From NCBI GenBank assembly GCA_934489945.1, contig CAKSSY010000026.1:1-22314 (forward strand): DNA of 22,314 nt, given 5' to 3'. Origin of the DNA: an uncultured Eubacteriales bacterium (GTDB lineage Bacteria; Bacillota; Clostridia; Oscillospirales; CAG-272). The notes beneath the pieces are model-generated. The model was not told where the DNA came from. It worked only from the letters and a program-made list of their open reading frames with translations, and searched no databases. The translations under genes were made by a program, and so were the position numbers. Positions within the stretch are counted from its first letter, which is position 1, and the number at the start of each line of letters is the position of its first letter. Positions 1 through 7,035 of the stretch are shown here, piece after piece.

Positions 1-1
1 C

Positions 2-643
2 ATCGGTTCGACCGGCTCCGGAAAAAGCTCCTTGGTTTCGATGATTCCACGATTTTATCCGGCAACCGCCGGCGCAATCGCTATAAACGGGAAACACATT
101 GACACGTACTCAGATGAAGAACTCCGACATCGTATCGGGGTTGTCCCTCAAAAAGCGGTACTTTTCAAGGGAACCGTCCGCTCCAATTTGCTTTGGGGAA
201 ATCCCAATGCCGACGAACAGGCTCTTGTTGAAGCGTTGGAAGCCTCCCAATCATTTTCTTTCGTTACGAAAAAGGCAGGCGGTCTCGATGAACCTGTCGA
301 AGAAGGTGGCAAGAATTTCTCGGGCGGACAGCGTCAACGTTTAACAATTGCGCGGGCACTTGTCAAACGCCCCGAAATCCTCATTCTCGACGACAGTGCC
401 TCAGCACTGGACTATGCTACCGATGCGGCTTTACGCGAATCTATCCGGAATCTTCCCTATCACCCAACCACTGTGATCGTTTCCCAACGCACCGCCTCCA
501 TTCGTTTCGCCGATAAGATTCTTGTTCTGAACGATGGAGAACAGGTCGGTTTGGGTACACACGAAGAACTGATTCGGAATTGTCCTATCTACAAAGAAAT
601 TCATGATTCTCAGTTTGCCGCGCCTGCGGGAGGTAATGTATGA
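2..643 (+). CDS. ABC exporter subunit, C-terminal nucleotide-binding domain (5' end outside window)
   Basis: Only the ATP-binding half is present; the frame is open to the left edge, so the membrane domain lies upstream. The window begins inside Walker A (GSTGSGKSS, bases 5-31). A Q-loop glutamine follows (VVPQ), then an intact ABC signature (FSGGQ). Walker B reads ILILDD, so the usual catalytic glutamate is aspartate, and the switch histidine is glutamine (VSQRTASI instead of AHRLSTI). These are the substitutions known from the degenerate subunit of heterodimeric exporters such as TM287/288, BmrCD and LmrCD. The stop overlaps the next start as ATGA, so the two subunits are translationally coupled. 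I infer a multidrug or lipid exporter; the substrate cannot be read from the sequence. Confidence 0.95.
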   Translation: MGSTGSGKSSLVSMIPRFYPATAGAIAINGKHIDTYSDEELRHRIGVVPQKAVLFKGTVRSNLLWGNPNADEQALVEALEASQSFSFVTKKAGGLDEPVEEGGKNFSGGQRQRLTIARALVKRPEILILDDSASALDYATDAALRESIRNLPYHPTTVIVSQRTASIRFADKILVLNDGEQVGLGTHEELIRNCPIYKEIHDSQFAAPAGGNV

Positions 644-2397
644 AAAAACAGATTCACACCAAAGGAACGGTTCGCCGTGTTCTTTCCTATCTTCATATTT
701 ATAAGCTGTTGTTTCTCCTGACGCTTCTTCTTGCCGCTGTCACGGTAGTGGCAACGCTGACCGTTCCGATTTTCATCGGAAATGCCATTGACCGTATCGT
801 ATCGGTCGGCAATGTGGATTTTGAAAGTCTTGCTCCGATTCTCCGTAATGTGGCAATTCTGATTGCGGTTGGTGCTTTGGCACAGTGGTTGATGAATATT
901 TGCAACAACAAAATCACCTATGAAATTGTACGAAACATCCGGAATGATGCCTTTGACAAAATCCAGCATCTTCCCGTCAGTTATGCAGATTCCCATCGAA
1001 CGGGTGAAACCGTCAGCAAAATTATTACCGATGTCGAACAGTTCGCCGACGGGCTTCTCATGGGATTCACTCAATTCTTCACCGGAGTATTGACCATCAT
1101 CGGAACTTTAGCATTCATGCTCTCCATCAATGTTAAAATTACAATTGTAGTTGTAGTCGTTACTCCCCTTTCTTTGTTTGTTGCCTCCTTCATTGCCAAA
1201 CACACACATTCCATGTTTATGGAACAGTCAAAGGTGCGTGCCGAACAGACGGCATTTGTAGATGAAATCATCAGCAATCAAAAAGTTGTCAAAGCCTTCT
1301 GCCACGAAAAGGAGGCACTGCACGACTTTGATGTTATCAACGAAAATCTCACTAAATGCTCTCTCAAGGCGACTTTCTTCTCTTCTCTCACCAATCCCTG
1401 CACTCGCTTTATCAACAGTCTCGTTTATACCGGCGTGGCACTTACGGGAGCTGTCATGTTGGTGACCGGATCCGCAGAAGGCTTCAGCATTGGACTTCTG
1501 ACCTGTTTTCTCAGTTATGCCAACCAATACACCAAACCCTTCAACGAAATCTCCGGCATTATTACCGAATTGCAGAATGCACTTGCCTGTGCATCGCGAA
1601 TTTTTGCACTGATTGATGAAAAACCGCAGGTCCCTGACAAACCGGATGCCCTACCGCTTGACGCAACCAATGCTGAGGTTTCCCTTTCTCACGTTTTCTT
1701 TTCCTATACGCCGGAACAAAAGCTCATCGAAGACTTCAATCTGAGAGTGTGCCATGGCAAACGTGTTGCCATCGTGGGACCGACCGGTTGCGGAAAAACC
1801 ACCATTATCAACCTCCTTATGCGTTTTTACGATGTCACGGGCGGTTCTGTCGCCGTGGGAGGAGTCGATGTCCGCAATATGACACGAAAAAGTCTTCGTG
1901 ATGCCTACGGCATGGTACTGCAGGACACATGGCTCCGTTCCGGCACCATTCGGGATAACATTACGCTGGGACGTGAAAATGTTTCCGACGAGGAAATCCG
2001 GGAAGCGGCAAAGCTCTCACATGCCGACAGCTTTATCCGTCGGCTTCCGAATGGCTATGATACCGAAATCGGAGAAGGCGGCGGTATGCTGTCACAAGGG
2101 CAAAAACAACTTCTCTGCATCACCCGGGTCATGCTTCGTTTGCCGCCAATGCTCATTCTTGACGAAGCAACGTCCTCTATCGACACCCGCACCGAATTGA
2201 AAATCCAAAGTGCCTTTGCCCGTATGATGAAGGGACGAACCTCATTTATTGTAGCACACCGACTCTCTACCATCAAAGAAGCAGACGTAATCCTTGTGAT
2301 GAAGGACGGACACGTCGTGGAACAAGGCACACACGATTCTCTTCTTGCTTCCGGAGGCTTCTATGCCTCACTTTACAACAGCCAGTTTGAAAATTGA
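640..2397 (+). CDS. ABC exporter subunit, full half-transporter (membrane domain plus ATPase)
   Basis: A 585-residue half-transporter. Residues about 25-310 form the six-helix ABC membrane domain and about 345-585 the ATPase. Walker A is GPTGCGKTT (380-388), Walker B ends in D508-E509, so the catalytic glutamate is present, and the switch histidine is H540 (VAHRLS). The signature is LSQGQ (484-488) instead of LSGGQ. The intact E and H here and the altered signature complement the defects of the upstream subunit, so the pair should form one competent and one degenerate ATP site. A GGGAGGT ribosome site precedes the start, which overlaps the upstream stop by four bases. The gene ends directly against the stop of the convergent gene on the other strand, with no spacer. 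Export from the cytoplasm is expected; the substrate is unknown. Confidence 0.96.
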   Translation: MKKQIHTKGTVRRVLSYLHIYKLLFLLTLLLAAVTVVATLTVPIFIGNAIDRIVSVGNVDFESLAPILRNVAILIAVGALAQWLMNICNNKITYEIVRNIRNDAFDKIQHLPVSYADSHRTGETVSKIITDVEQFADGLLMGFTQFFTGVLTIIGTLAFMLSINVKITIVVVVVTPLSLFVASFIAKHTHSMFMEQSKVRAEQTAFVDEIISNQKVVKAFCHEKEALHDFDVINENLTKCSLKATFFSSLTNPCTRFINSLVYTGVALTGAVMLVTGSAEGFSIGLLTCFLSYANQYTKPFNEISGIITELQNALACASRIFALIDEKPQVPDKPDALPLDATNAEVSLSHVFFSYTPEQKLIEDFNLRVCHGKRVAIVGPTGCGKTTIINLLMRFYDVTGGSVAVGGVDVRNMTRKSLRDAYGMVLQDTWLRSGTIRDNITLGRENVSDEEIREAAKLSHADSFIRRLPNGYDTEIGEGGGMLSQGQKQLLCITRVMLRLPPMLILDEATSSIDTRTELKIQSAFARMMKGRTSFIVAHRLSTIKEADVILVMKDGHVVEQGTHDSLLASGGFYASLYNSQFEN

Positions 2398-2994
2398 TTA
2401 TTTCTGCTCGGTGCGAATCCCATAGCTTTTGGCATATTTTTCAGCAAACGATTCTTTCTCGCAAATGATTGTAAGAGAAGGACAACCTTCAAAAGCACCG
2501 TAATCAATTTTTTTCACACCGGATGAAATCGTTATTTTTCCAAGACGGTGACACCCCCAAAAAGCAAACCATCCGATCGTTTCAACACTGTCCGGAAGAA
2601 TTACCGATTCCACACCGGTATTCCGAAACGCCTCCCTGCCGATCACAACCACCGGTTTTCCGTCGATGACGGACGGCACGGAGACGTTTTTGGCGGTGCC
2701 TTTATACTGCGTTACCGTCACCTTGTCCTCGTTTATTTCATATGTATATTCTCCCTGACTTCCTGCAAGAAGTCCCTCTAACTCTGCAATTCGCTTTTGA
2801 TATGCCGTTTTTGATGCGTATTCCTCAGACTTCAGCATTGCCAAATCGTTTTCCAACTGTTTCACCCGCTCCTGATAATAAACAACTGCTTCCCCGTCGT
2901 TTTTTCCGGCATGGTCTCCCAAAAAATATTCTGTTCCGAAAAATACAACAAGCACTGCCAGAAAAAGAACTCCAAATACTTTCAAAAGTTTCAT
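2398..2994 (-). CDS. Membrane-anchored coiled-coil / BspA-type leucine-rich repeat protein
   Basis: A 198-residue protein. I chose the start at 2994 because AAAGGGG lies just upstream; an in-frame start 12 codons earlier lacks a site. A hydrophobic stretch at residues 5-26 looks like an N-terminal membrane anchor or uncleaved signal. Residues about 38-78 are rich in charged heptads (ERVKQLENDLAMLK, KRIAELEGLL) and should form a coiled coil. Residues about 95-180 hold roughly three LRR_5/BspA-type repeats with the pattern I..AF..C..L..I.I. (for example IGWFAFWGCHRLGKITI). Such repeats usually serve protein binding at the cell surface. There is no sorting motif. Partner and function are unknown. 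It is convergent with the ABC operon. Confidence 0.85.
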   Translation of the reverse strand: MKLLKVFGVLFLAVLVVFFGTEYFLGDHAGKNDGEAVVYYQERVKQLENDLAMLKSEEYASKTAYQKRIAELEGLLAGSQGEYTYEINEDKVTVTQYKGTAKNVSVPSVIDGKPVVVIGREAFRNTGVESVILPDSVETIGWFAFWGCHRLGKITISSGVKKIDYGAFEGCPSLTIICEKESFAEKYAKSYGIRTEQK

Positions 2995-3081
2995 TTTTGT
3001 TCCCCTTTCTTTTTTATCAGTATATACCACAAAGGCGCAAAAACATCGCGGATTCTGTCACAAAAAACTTTTCAAAAACAC

Positions 3082-3110
3082 TTGACTTTCGTCCCGTTTC
3101 GATATATAAT
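3082..3110 (+). promoter_or_regulatory. Sigma-A-type promoter of the tRNA gene
   Basis: TTGACT at 3082-3087, a 17-bp spacer and a perfect TATAAT at 3105-3110. The predicted start point is near 3117, about 25 bases before the mature tRNA, as expected for a short trimmed leader. Confidence 0.8.
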
Positions 3111-3141
3111 ATTAAAGTATTTGACTGAAAACTTCAGAAAA

Positions 3142-3218
3142 GGGCCATTAGCTCAGTTGGTTAGAGCAACCGGCTCATAACCGGTCGGTCCTAGGTTCGA
3201 GTCCTAGATGGCCCACCA
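3142..3218 (+). tRNA. tRNA with CAU anticodon, probably tRNA-Ile2 (lysidine type), possibly tRNA-Met
   Basis: A 77-base cloverleaf including an encoded CCA. The acceptor stem is GGGCCAT/ATGGCCC, D arm GCTC/GAGC, anticodon stem ACCGG/CCGGT with loop CTCATAA (anticodon CAT at 3176-3178), and T stem CTAGG/CCTAG. CAU can be elongator Met, initiator Met or the Ile2 that TilS modifies to read AUA. The acceptor has C4-G69 and C5-G68, pairs known to favour TilS recognition, and the D loop and anticodon arm resemble the Bacillus Ile2 tRNA as I recall it. The first base pair G1-C72 argues against an initiator. I favour Ile2, at about 70 percent. Confidence 0.93.
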
Positions 3219-3246
3219 GCCCGAAAGACAGGGCAACCAAGAATTG

Positions 3247-3272
3247 AAGAAACAAGCGCGAACTTGTTTCTT
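3247..3272 (+). terminator. Probable terminator of the tRNA transcript
   Basis: A perfect 10-bp stem AAGAAACAAG/CTTGTTTCTT with a six-base loop, followed by T-rich sequence (TATT) but no long T run. It lies 28 bases after the tRNA CCA end. It is AT-rich, so a moderate terminator at best. Confidence 0.45.
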
Positions 3273-3464
3273 TATTGCCCAGTGAACGTTTGATTTTGAC
3301 GACTTCGCCCCCAGCGACGGCAAGTTGTTTCTCCCATTGTCGGAACGCGTGGCAATATGTCAAACTTCATGCCACGATGATGCGATTCGGATTTAGGTCC
3401 GGGTGCCCCACAACCGCATATTCGCATATTTTTATTGTAAAAAGTGAGTTTTCATGGTGCAAAT

Positions 3465-3504
3465 AAAAAAATACAGAGCAGAGGATCTGCTCTGTATTTT
3501 TTTT
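3465..3504. terminator. Strong bidirectional intrinsic terminator
   Basis: A perfect 12-bp stem (3471-3482 with 3486-3497, core CAGAGCAGA) and a three-base loop. Six A on the left and eight T on the right extend the pairing. It can stop transcription in either direction and insulates cwlD from the tRNA unit. Confidence 0.85.
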
Positions 3505-3671
3505 ATGTAATGATTCCTTGCTTTTCATTATACAGGAATCCATCACAAAATTCCGTCAAATTGCTTTTGGGGAGAACTTGATACAATTTTTCTCATGCGG
3601 TCATATTCTGTTTTCAAGACGTATAGATTATTGTAAAATCAGTATTTCGGCAAAAGAAGGAAGGAAGTAAC

Positions 3672-4415
3672 ATGAACACAAGCACTCCCTCGGAAAACAA
3701 AAATTTCATCGGCTTTTTGCTTCTCTCTGCCGTTTTTATTAGTATTATGGCAATTCTTTGCGTCATCGGAAGCCGTGCCGACACATACAAAACCACCGAC
3801 TACGCATGGGCACCAATCACTTATACCGTTGTTCTGGATGCCGGTCACGGAGGGGAAGATGGCGGTGCATCGGGAAGCGGTATCTATGAAAAAAATCTGA
3901 ATCTTGCGATTGCCATGGATGTCGGAGCTTATCTTGAAAACAGTGGCATCCACGTCATCTACACCAGAACAGAAGACATCCTCCTGTATGACCGCAATGT
4001 CGATTTCAAGGGGCGAAAAAAGGTTCTTGACCTTGCCGCAAGACTGAAGGTCGCACGCGAATGCGAAAGTGCTGTTTTTGTCAGCATTCACATGAACGCC
4101 TTCCCGCAAAAACAATACAAGGGATTACAGGTCTATTATTCCCCAAACCATGCGTTGTCCAAAACAATCGCAACTTCCATACAGGAAAACACAAGAAATT
4201 TTCTCGATCATTCCAATCTCCGGAAAATCAAAGAAGCCGGATCTTCCATCTATCTTCTTGACAGACTGGAAAAGCCGGCGGTTTTGATCGAATGCGGATT
4301 TCTATCAAACGATGAAGAGGCTGCAAAACTTGCAACCGAGGAATACCAACAACAACTCGCTCTGGTAATTGCACATAGTCTCATATCGTGTCTCCGAAAT
4401 TCCGACACACATTAG
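3672..4415 (+). CDS. cwlD: N-acetylmuramoyl-L-alanine amidase, CwlD type
   Basis: A 247-residue amidase_3 family protein. Residues 12-34 form an N-terminal membrane anchor or signal. The zinc amidase domain follows: VVLDAGHGGEDGG places H59, E73 lies in the next helix (GIYEKN), H140 lies in SIHMNA, and the catalytic E207 is in LIECGFLSN. In spore formers CwlD removes the peptide from muramic acid in the spore cortex, the first step toward muramic-delta-lactam, with PdaA as partner. The length and single-domain architecture without SPOR, SH3 or LysM repeats fit CwlD rather than a vegetative autolysin. An AGGAAGG ribosome site precedes the start. The stop overlaps the convergent radC stop by four bases. 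I see only a weak candidate for a sporulation-type promoter upstream. Confidence 0.85.
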   Translation: MNTSTPSENKNFIGFLLLSAVFISIMAILCVIGSRADTYKTTDYAWAPITYTVVLDAGHGGEDGGASGSGIYEKNLNLAIAMDVGAYLENSGIHVIYTRTEDILLYDRNVDFKGRKKVLDLAARLKVARECESAVFVSIHMNAFPQKQYKGLQVYYSPNHALSKTIATSIQENTRNFLDHSNLRKIKEAGSSIYLLDRLEKPAVLIECGFLSNDEEAAKLATEEYQQQLALVIAHSLISCLRNSDTH

Positions 4416-5146
4416 GTCTCATAAAAGGTTTCGATCATTCTTTCGTTGATATTGTTCCCCGGAATATAAATTCGTGAGGTTGCCTTTTGCAGGCGCAATA
4501 CGGGTGAGCAATGATTATCGGCAACTACAAAATGCTCAATCAACGCAATGCTGATATCTGCCAGTTTTGCTTCAAGCTGATATGTAAACTCAATATCCTC
4601 CCTTGACGGCACCGAAAGTCCGCCCGGGTGATTATGATACAACATAACCGCGGCTGCCCGCTTGTTGATACATTCCCGATAAAGTGCCCGTAAGTCAAAG
4701 ACAACACTATTGATTGCTCCGTTCATAATCTCGATGCAATCAATTTTGCGAAGTGCATTATCTAAAAGGACGGCGTAAACAACCTCGTTGGTTTTTCCGA
4801 GGAATAAAGCAATTCCAAATTCACAGGCAGTCGACATACAGTCAAAGCGAACAATATCTTTTTTACGGTTCAACTCACAAGTGCGGAACAAATCGGGAAC
4901 GAGCTTAATTAAAAAAGCGGCATTCGGTCCCATTCCCTCTACCGTCAGCAACTCATTATAGTCCGCATCAAAAACCGCGGCAAACGATCCGAATTTATCA
5001 ATCAGCCGATGGGCAAGTTCATTCGTATCCCTACGCGGAATTGCGTAAAAAAGAAGTGTTTCCAAAAGTTCATGCGGTTGAAGAAAATCCGCCCCGTTTT
5101 TCCGGATTTTCTCCTTCATTCTTTCTCTGTGTCCTTCGTGCATCAT
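4412..5146 (-). CDS. radC: RadC-type JAB/MPN domain protein
   Basis: A 244-residue RadC family protein. The N-terminal half carries a helix-hairpin-helix-like segment (LTVEGMGPNAAFLI, near residues 65-80). The C-terminal half is a JAB/MPN+ metal domain with a complete JAMM set: E139, H171 and H173 in HNHPGG, and D184. The metal site therefore looks intact. RadC was named for DNA repair but its real role is unsettled; the fold suggests a metalloprotease or deubiquitinase-like activity. The start is set by GAGGTG six bases upstream; an overlapping ATG four bases earlier is out of frame. It is divergent from radA and tail-to-tail with cwlD. Confidence 0.88.
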   Translation of the reverse strand: MMHEGHRERMKEKIRKNGADFLQPHELLETLLFYAIPRRDTNELAHRLIDKFGSFAAVFDADYNELLTVEGMGPNAAFLIKLVPDLFRTCELNRKKDIVRFDCMSTACEFGIALFLGKTNEVVYAVLLDNALRKIDCIEIMNGAINSVVFDLRALYRECINKRAAAVMLYHNHPGGLSVPSREDIEFTYQLEAKLADISIALIEHFVVADNHCSPVLRLQKATSRIYIPGNNINERMIETFYET

Positions 5147-5175
5147 TCATTTCACCTCATTCACATCATCTTCGT

Positions 5176-5204
5176 ATTTTATCACGTGTGTCGCAAAATG
5201 TCAA
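5176..5204 (-). promoter_or_regulatory. Sigma-A-type promoter of radC
   Basis: Read on the minus strand: TTGACA (5204-5199), a 17-bp spacer and TAAAAT (5181-5176). It lies about 30 bases before the radC start and back-to-back with the radA promoter. Confidence 0.78.
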
Positions 5205-5223
5205 GTAATTCGCCATATAATAC

Positions 5224-5252
5224 TTGACGAATCGCACCAAAAGAGATATAAT
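5224..5252 (+). promoter_or_regulatory. Sigma-A-type promoter of radA
   Basis: TTGACG at 5224-5229, a 17-bp spacer and perfect TATAAT at 5247-5252, about 31 bases before the radA start. The -35 elements of the radA and radC promoters both lie in the octamer TACTTGAC, arranged as an inverted repeat (5200-5207 and 5221-5228). Confidence 0.82.
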
Positions 5253-5283
5253 CTATTTGATTTTTGGTGAAAGGATTTTTTTA

Positions 5284-6690
5284 ATGAAAGGATTGAAAAC
5301 CGTTTATATTTGCGATATATGCGAATACAAAAGCCCGAAATGGCTCGGAAAATGTCCCGCGTGCGGCTCTTGGAATTCCTTTGTCGAAGATGTGGTGGAA
5401 ACTTCTGCCGGTTCCGCTTCCCAGGTCAAACGTGTCAGTGCAACAAGAAGTCTTTCCGGAGAAGCGGTCGCCTATGCCGATCTGGAGCTGCCGGAATTCA
5501 TGAGATCCGCCACAGGTCTCGGAGAACTTGATCGCGTGCTCGGCGGCGGACTTGTCAACAGTTCCGTTGTTCTGCTTTCAGGGGAGCCGGGAATCGGAAA
5601 ATCCACACTTTTGTTACAGATTTCCGACATTCTCGGGCAAAATCGCAAAGTACTTTATGTTTCCGGAGAGGAATCCTGCGGACAACTCAAATTACGCGCA
5701 AAACGTCTCGGCGTACACGGAAACAATTTGTTTATACTCACCGAAACCAATATTGACAACATCCTTGCACAAGCCGACAAATTGAAACCGGATATCATCA
5801 TTGTCGACTCCATACAGACAATCTTCAGTGAAAAAATTGCCTCTGCACCCGGAAGTATTACACAGGTCAAGGAATGTGCACTCGCCTTTATCGAAAAGGC
5901 AAAAAGTGACGGCATCTCAGTCATTCTTGTCGGTCATGTAAACAAAGAAGGAAGCATCGCAGGACCAAAGGTTCTCGAACACATGGTAGATGCGGTTCTG
6001 TATTTTGAGGGAGAACGTCAGCAAACTTACCGCATCATTCGCGCAATCAAAAACCGTTACGGTCCGACCAACGAAATCGGCGTTTTTGAAATGACCGATA
6101 CGGGACTTGAGCAAGTAACAAATCCATCGGAAATGTTGCTGTCCGGCAGACCGAAGAATATGTCCGGCAACTGTGCCGTTTGTACCATAGAGGGGTCACG
6201 CCCCATCATTGCCGAAGTTCAGGCACTTGTGACAAAGTCGGTGCTTCCCTCTCCCAGACGAACCTCAAACGGCATTGATTACAACACCATGTGTCTGATT
6301 ACCGCGGTACTTGAAAAACGGCTCGGACTTCGCTTCTCAACACACGATGCCTTTCTGAACGTCATCGGCGGTCTGCGACTGGATGAACCGGCAATCGACG
6401 TTGCCGTTGCTCTCGCCATGATTTCTTCCATCACCGACCGTGTGGTTCCGGACGACTTGGTAGCCATAGGAGAAATCGGACTTGCCGGAGAGTGTCGTGC
6501 CGTCTCCAATCTTGAACAACGGTTAAGCGAAGCATCCCGTCTCGGTTTTACAAGTGCCGTAATTCCCTATCGCAATTATGAAAAAATAAAATCCGATTGT
6601 AAAATTCGTTTGATCCCCATTAAAGGAATCTTTGACGCGGTCAATGTTTTGAAAAAATCACCGGAAAGAGCCGAAGATATGAAGATCTGA
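5284..6690 (+). CDS. radA: DNA repair protein RadA (branch-migration helicase, Sms)
   Basis: A 468-residue RadA, close to the usual 450-460. It starts with a four-cysteine zinc finger (C10, C13, C24, C27). A RecA-like ATPase follows with Walker A GEPGIGKST (100-108) and the RadA-specific KNRYG motif (256-260; KNRFG in most homologues). The C-terminal third is a Lon-protease-like domain. RadA promotes branch migration of recombination intermediates and loads on single-stranded DNA. I placed the start at 5284, just after GAAAGGA and before the zinc finger; a longer in-frame reading begins inside the promoter and cannot be right. The gene is monocistronic, read from its own promoter at 5224-5252. 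Confidence 0.97.
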   Translation: MKGLKTVYICDICEYKSPKWLGKCPACGSWNSFVEDVVETSAGSASQVKRVSATRSLSGEAVAYADLELPEFMRSATGLGELDRVLGGGLVNSSVVLLSGEPGIGKSTLLLQISDILGQNRKVLYVSGEESCGQLKLRAKRLGVHGNNLFILTETNIDNILAQADKLKPDIIIVDSIQTIFSEKIASAPGSITQVKECALAFIEKAKSDGISVILVGHVNKEGSIAGPKVLEHMVDAVLYFEGERQQTYRIIRAIKNRYGPTNEIGVFEMTDTGLEQVTNPSEMLLSGRPKNMSGNCAVCTIEGSRPIIAEVQALVTKSVLPSPRRTSNGIDYNTMCLITAVLEKRLGLRFSTHDAFLNVIGGLRLDEPAIDVAVALAMISSITDRVVPDDLVAIGEIGLAGECRAVSNLEQRLSEASRLGFTSAVIPYRNYEKIKSDCKIRLIPIKGIFDAVNVLKKSPERAEDMKI

Positions 6691-6742
6691 ATCCGAAAAA
6701 AAAAATGGAGAATTTGCGCCAAAATCGCGAACTTCCACTTAT

Positions 6743-6791
6743 ATTTTTGAGGGTCAGTTAAAGCCCAATGTTTTAACTGACCCTCGAAAAT
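6743..6791. terminator. Long hairpin after radA, probable terminator
   Basis: A perfect 14-bp stem (GAGGGTCAGTTAAA at 6749-6762 with 6772-6785) and a nine-base loop. T-rich and A-rich flanks extend the pairing to about 20 bp with one G-T pair. The A/T flanks make it a plausible terminator for radA, although the U tract is paired and short. Confidence 0.6.
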
Positions 6792-6894
6792 ACCCGACAG
6801 GCTTCCGGCATTTTGGACGCGATTATGACGGCTTTTGCCAGCTTGTTTTTCACATTCGGGGTTCTTGACAGTATCAAGTTAAAAGTCCCATGTC

Positions 6895-6944
6895 AACGGT
6901 GTCATTAAAAAACTCTTTTTGAGTTTTTTAATGACACCGTTTTT
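6895..6944 (+). terminator. Perfect 21-bp hairpin upstream of the Na+/phosphate cotransporter gene
   Basis: Arms 6895-6915 and 6921-6941 are perfectly complementary around a five-T loop, and the right arm is followed by a T run (6940-6944). It is a good intrinsic terminator by shape. It lies 91 bases before the phosphate transporter start, so it either ends read-through from radA or acts as an attenuator in the leader. Confidence 0.7.
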
Positions 6945-7035
6945 ACATAGATTTTACAAAACTCTTCTTTTGAATTTTACGCATATTTCTTATGATATTG
7001 ACAGAGATTATACAATTGGAGGAGATTGCGTATTT

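Larger units (their letters stand above)
3219..3671. other. Gene-free region between the tRNA and cwlD
   Basis: About 450 bases without a convincing gene. It holds a hairpin at 3247-3272 just after the tRNA, flanked by complementary arms GGGCAA (3231-3236) and TTGCCC (3275-3280). A stretch at 3281-3464 shows no recognisable feature. A very strong bidirectional terminator lies at 3465-3504. From 3505 to 3660 is the AT-rich leader of cwlD, with a ribosome site (AGGAAGG) just before its start. Small reading frames here have no ribosome site and overlap the tRNA or hairpins. Confidence 0.6.
6691..7035. other. Gene-free region with two long hairpins between radA and the phosphate transporter
   Basis: No gene is supported here. 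After a ten-A run following the radA stop come a long hairpin at 6743-6791 and a second at 6895-6941. Between them are about 100 bases of ordinary composition with TTGACA (6865-6870) and its inverted copy TGTCAA (6891-6896). The last 90 bases are an AT-rich leader. I see no good -10/-35 pair with standard spacing for the downstream gene, so its promoter is unassigned. Confidence 0.6.

Noticed and set aside
3175..3363. Minus-strand 62-residue frame ending in GHLGLEPRTDRL
   Set aside because: It is antisense to the tRNA; this C-terminal phrase is a familiar artefact of translating tRNA genes backwards, and there is no ribosome site.
3281..3464. Degenerate tRNA-like 3' end (near 3395-3412) as an integration scar
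   Set aside because: The similarity to the tRNA T arm is short and partial, and no integrase or element lies between; chance is a sufficient explanation.
3581..3609. Possible sporulation sigma-E/G promoter before cwlD (ATA at 3581, CATATTCT at 3602)
   Set aside because: The -10 matches only partly and the spacing of 18 is off; too weak to annotate although cwlD is expected to be sporulation-controlled.
6865..6893. TTGACA at 6865 as a -35 element for the phosphate transporter
   Set aside because: Seventeen bases downstream there is only CCATGT, not a usable -10 box.
6919..7035. N-terminal extension of the Na+/phosphate transporter
   Set aside because: It would start inside the loop and right arm of the 21-bp hairpin; the GGAGGAG site points to 7036.
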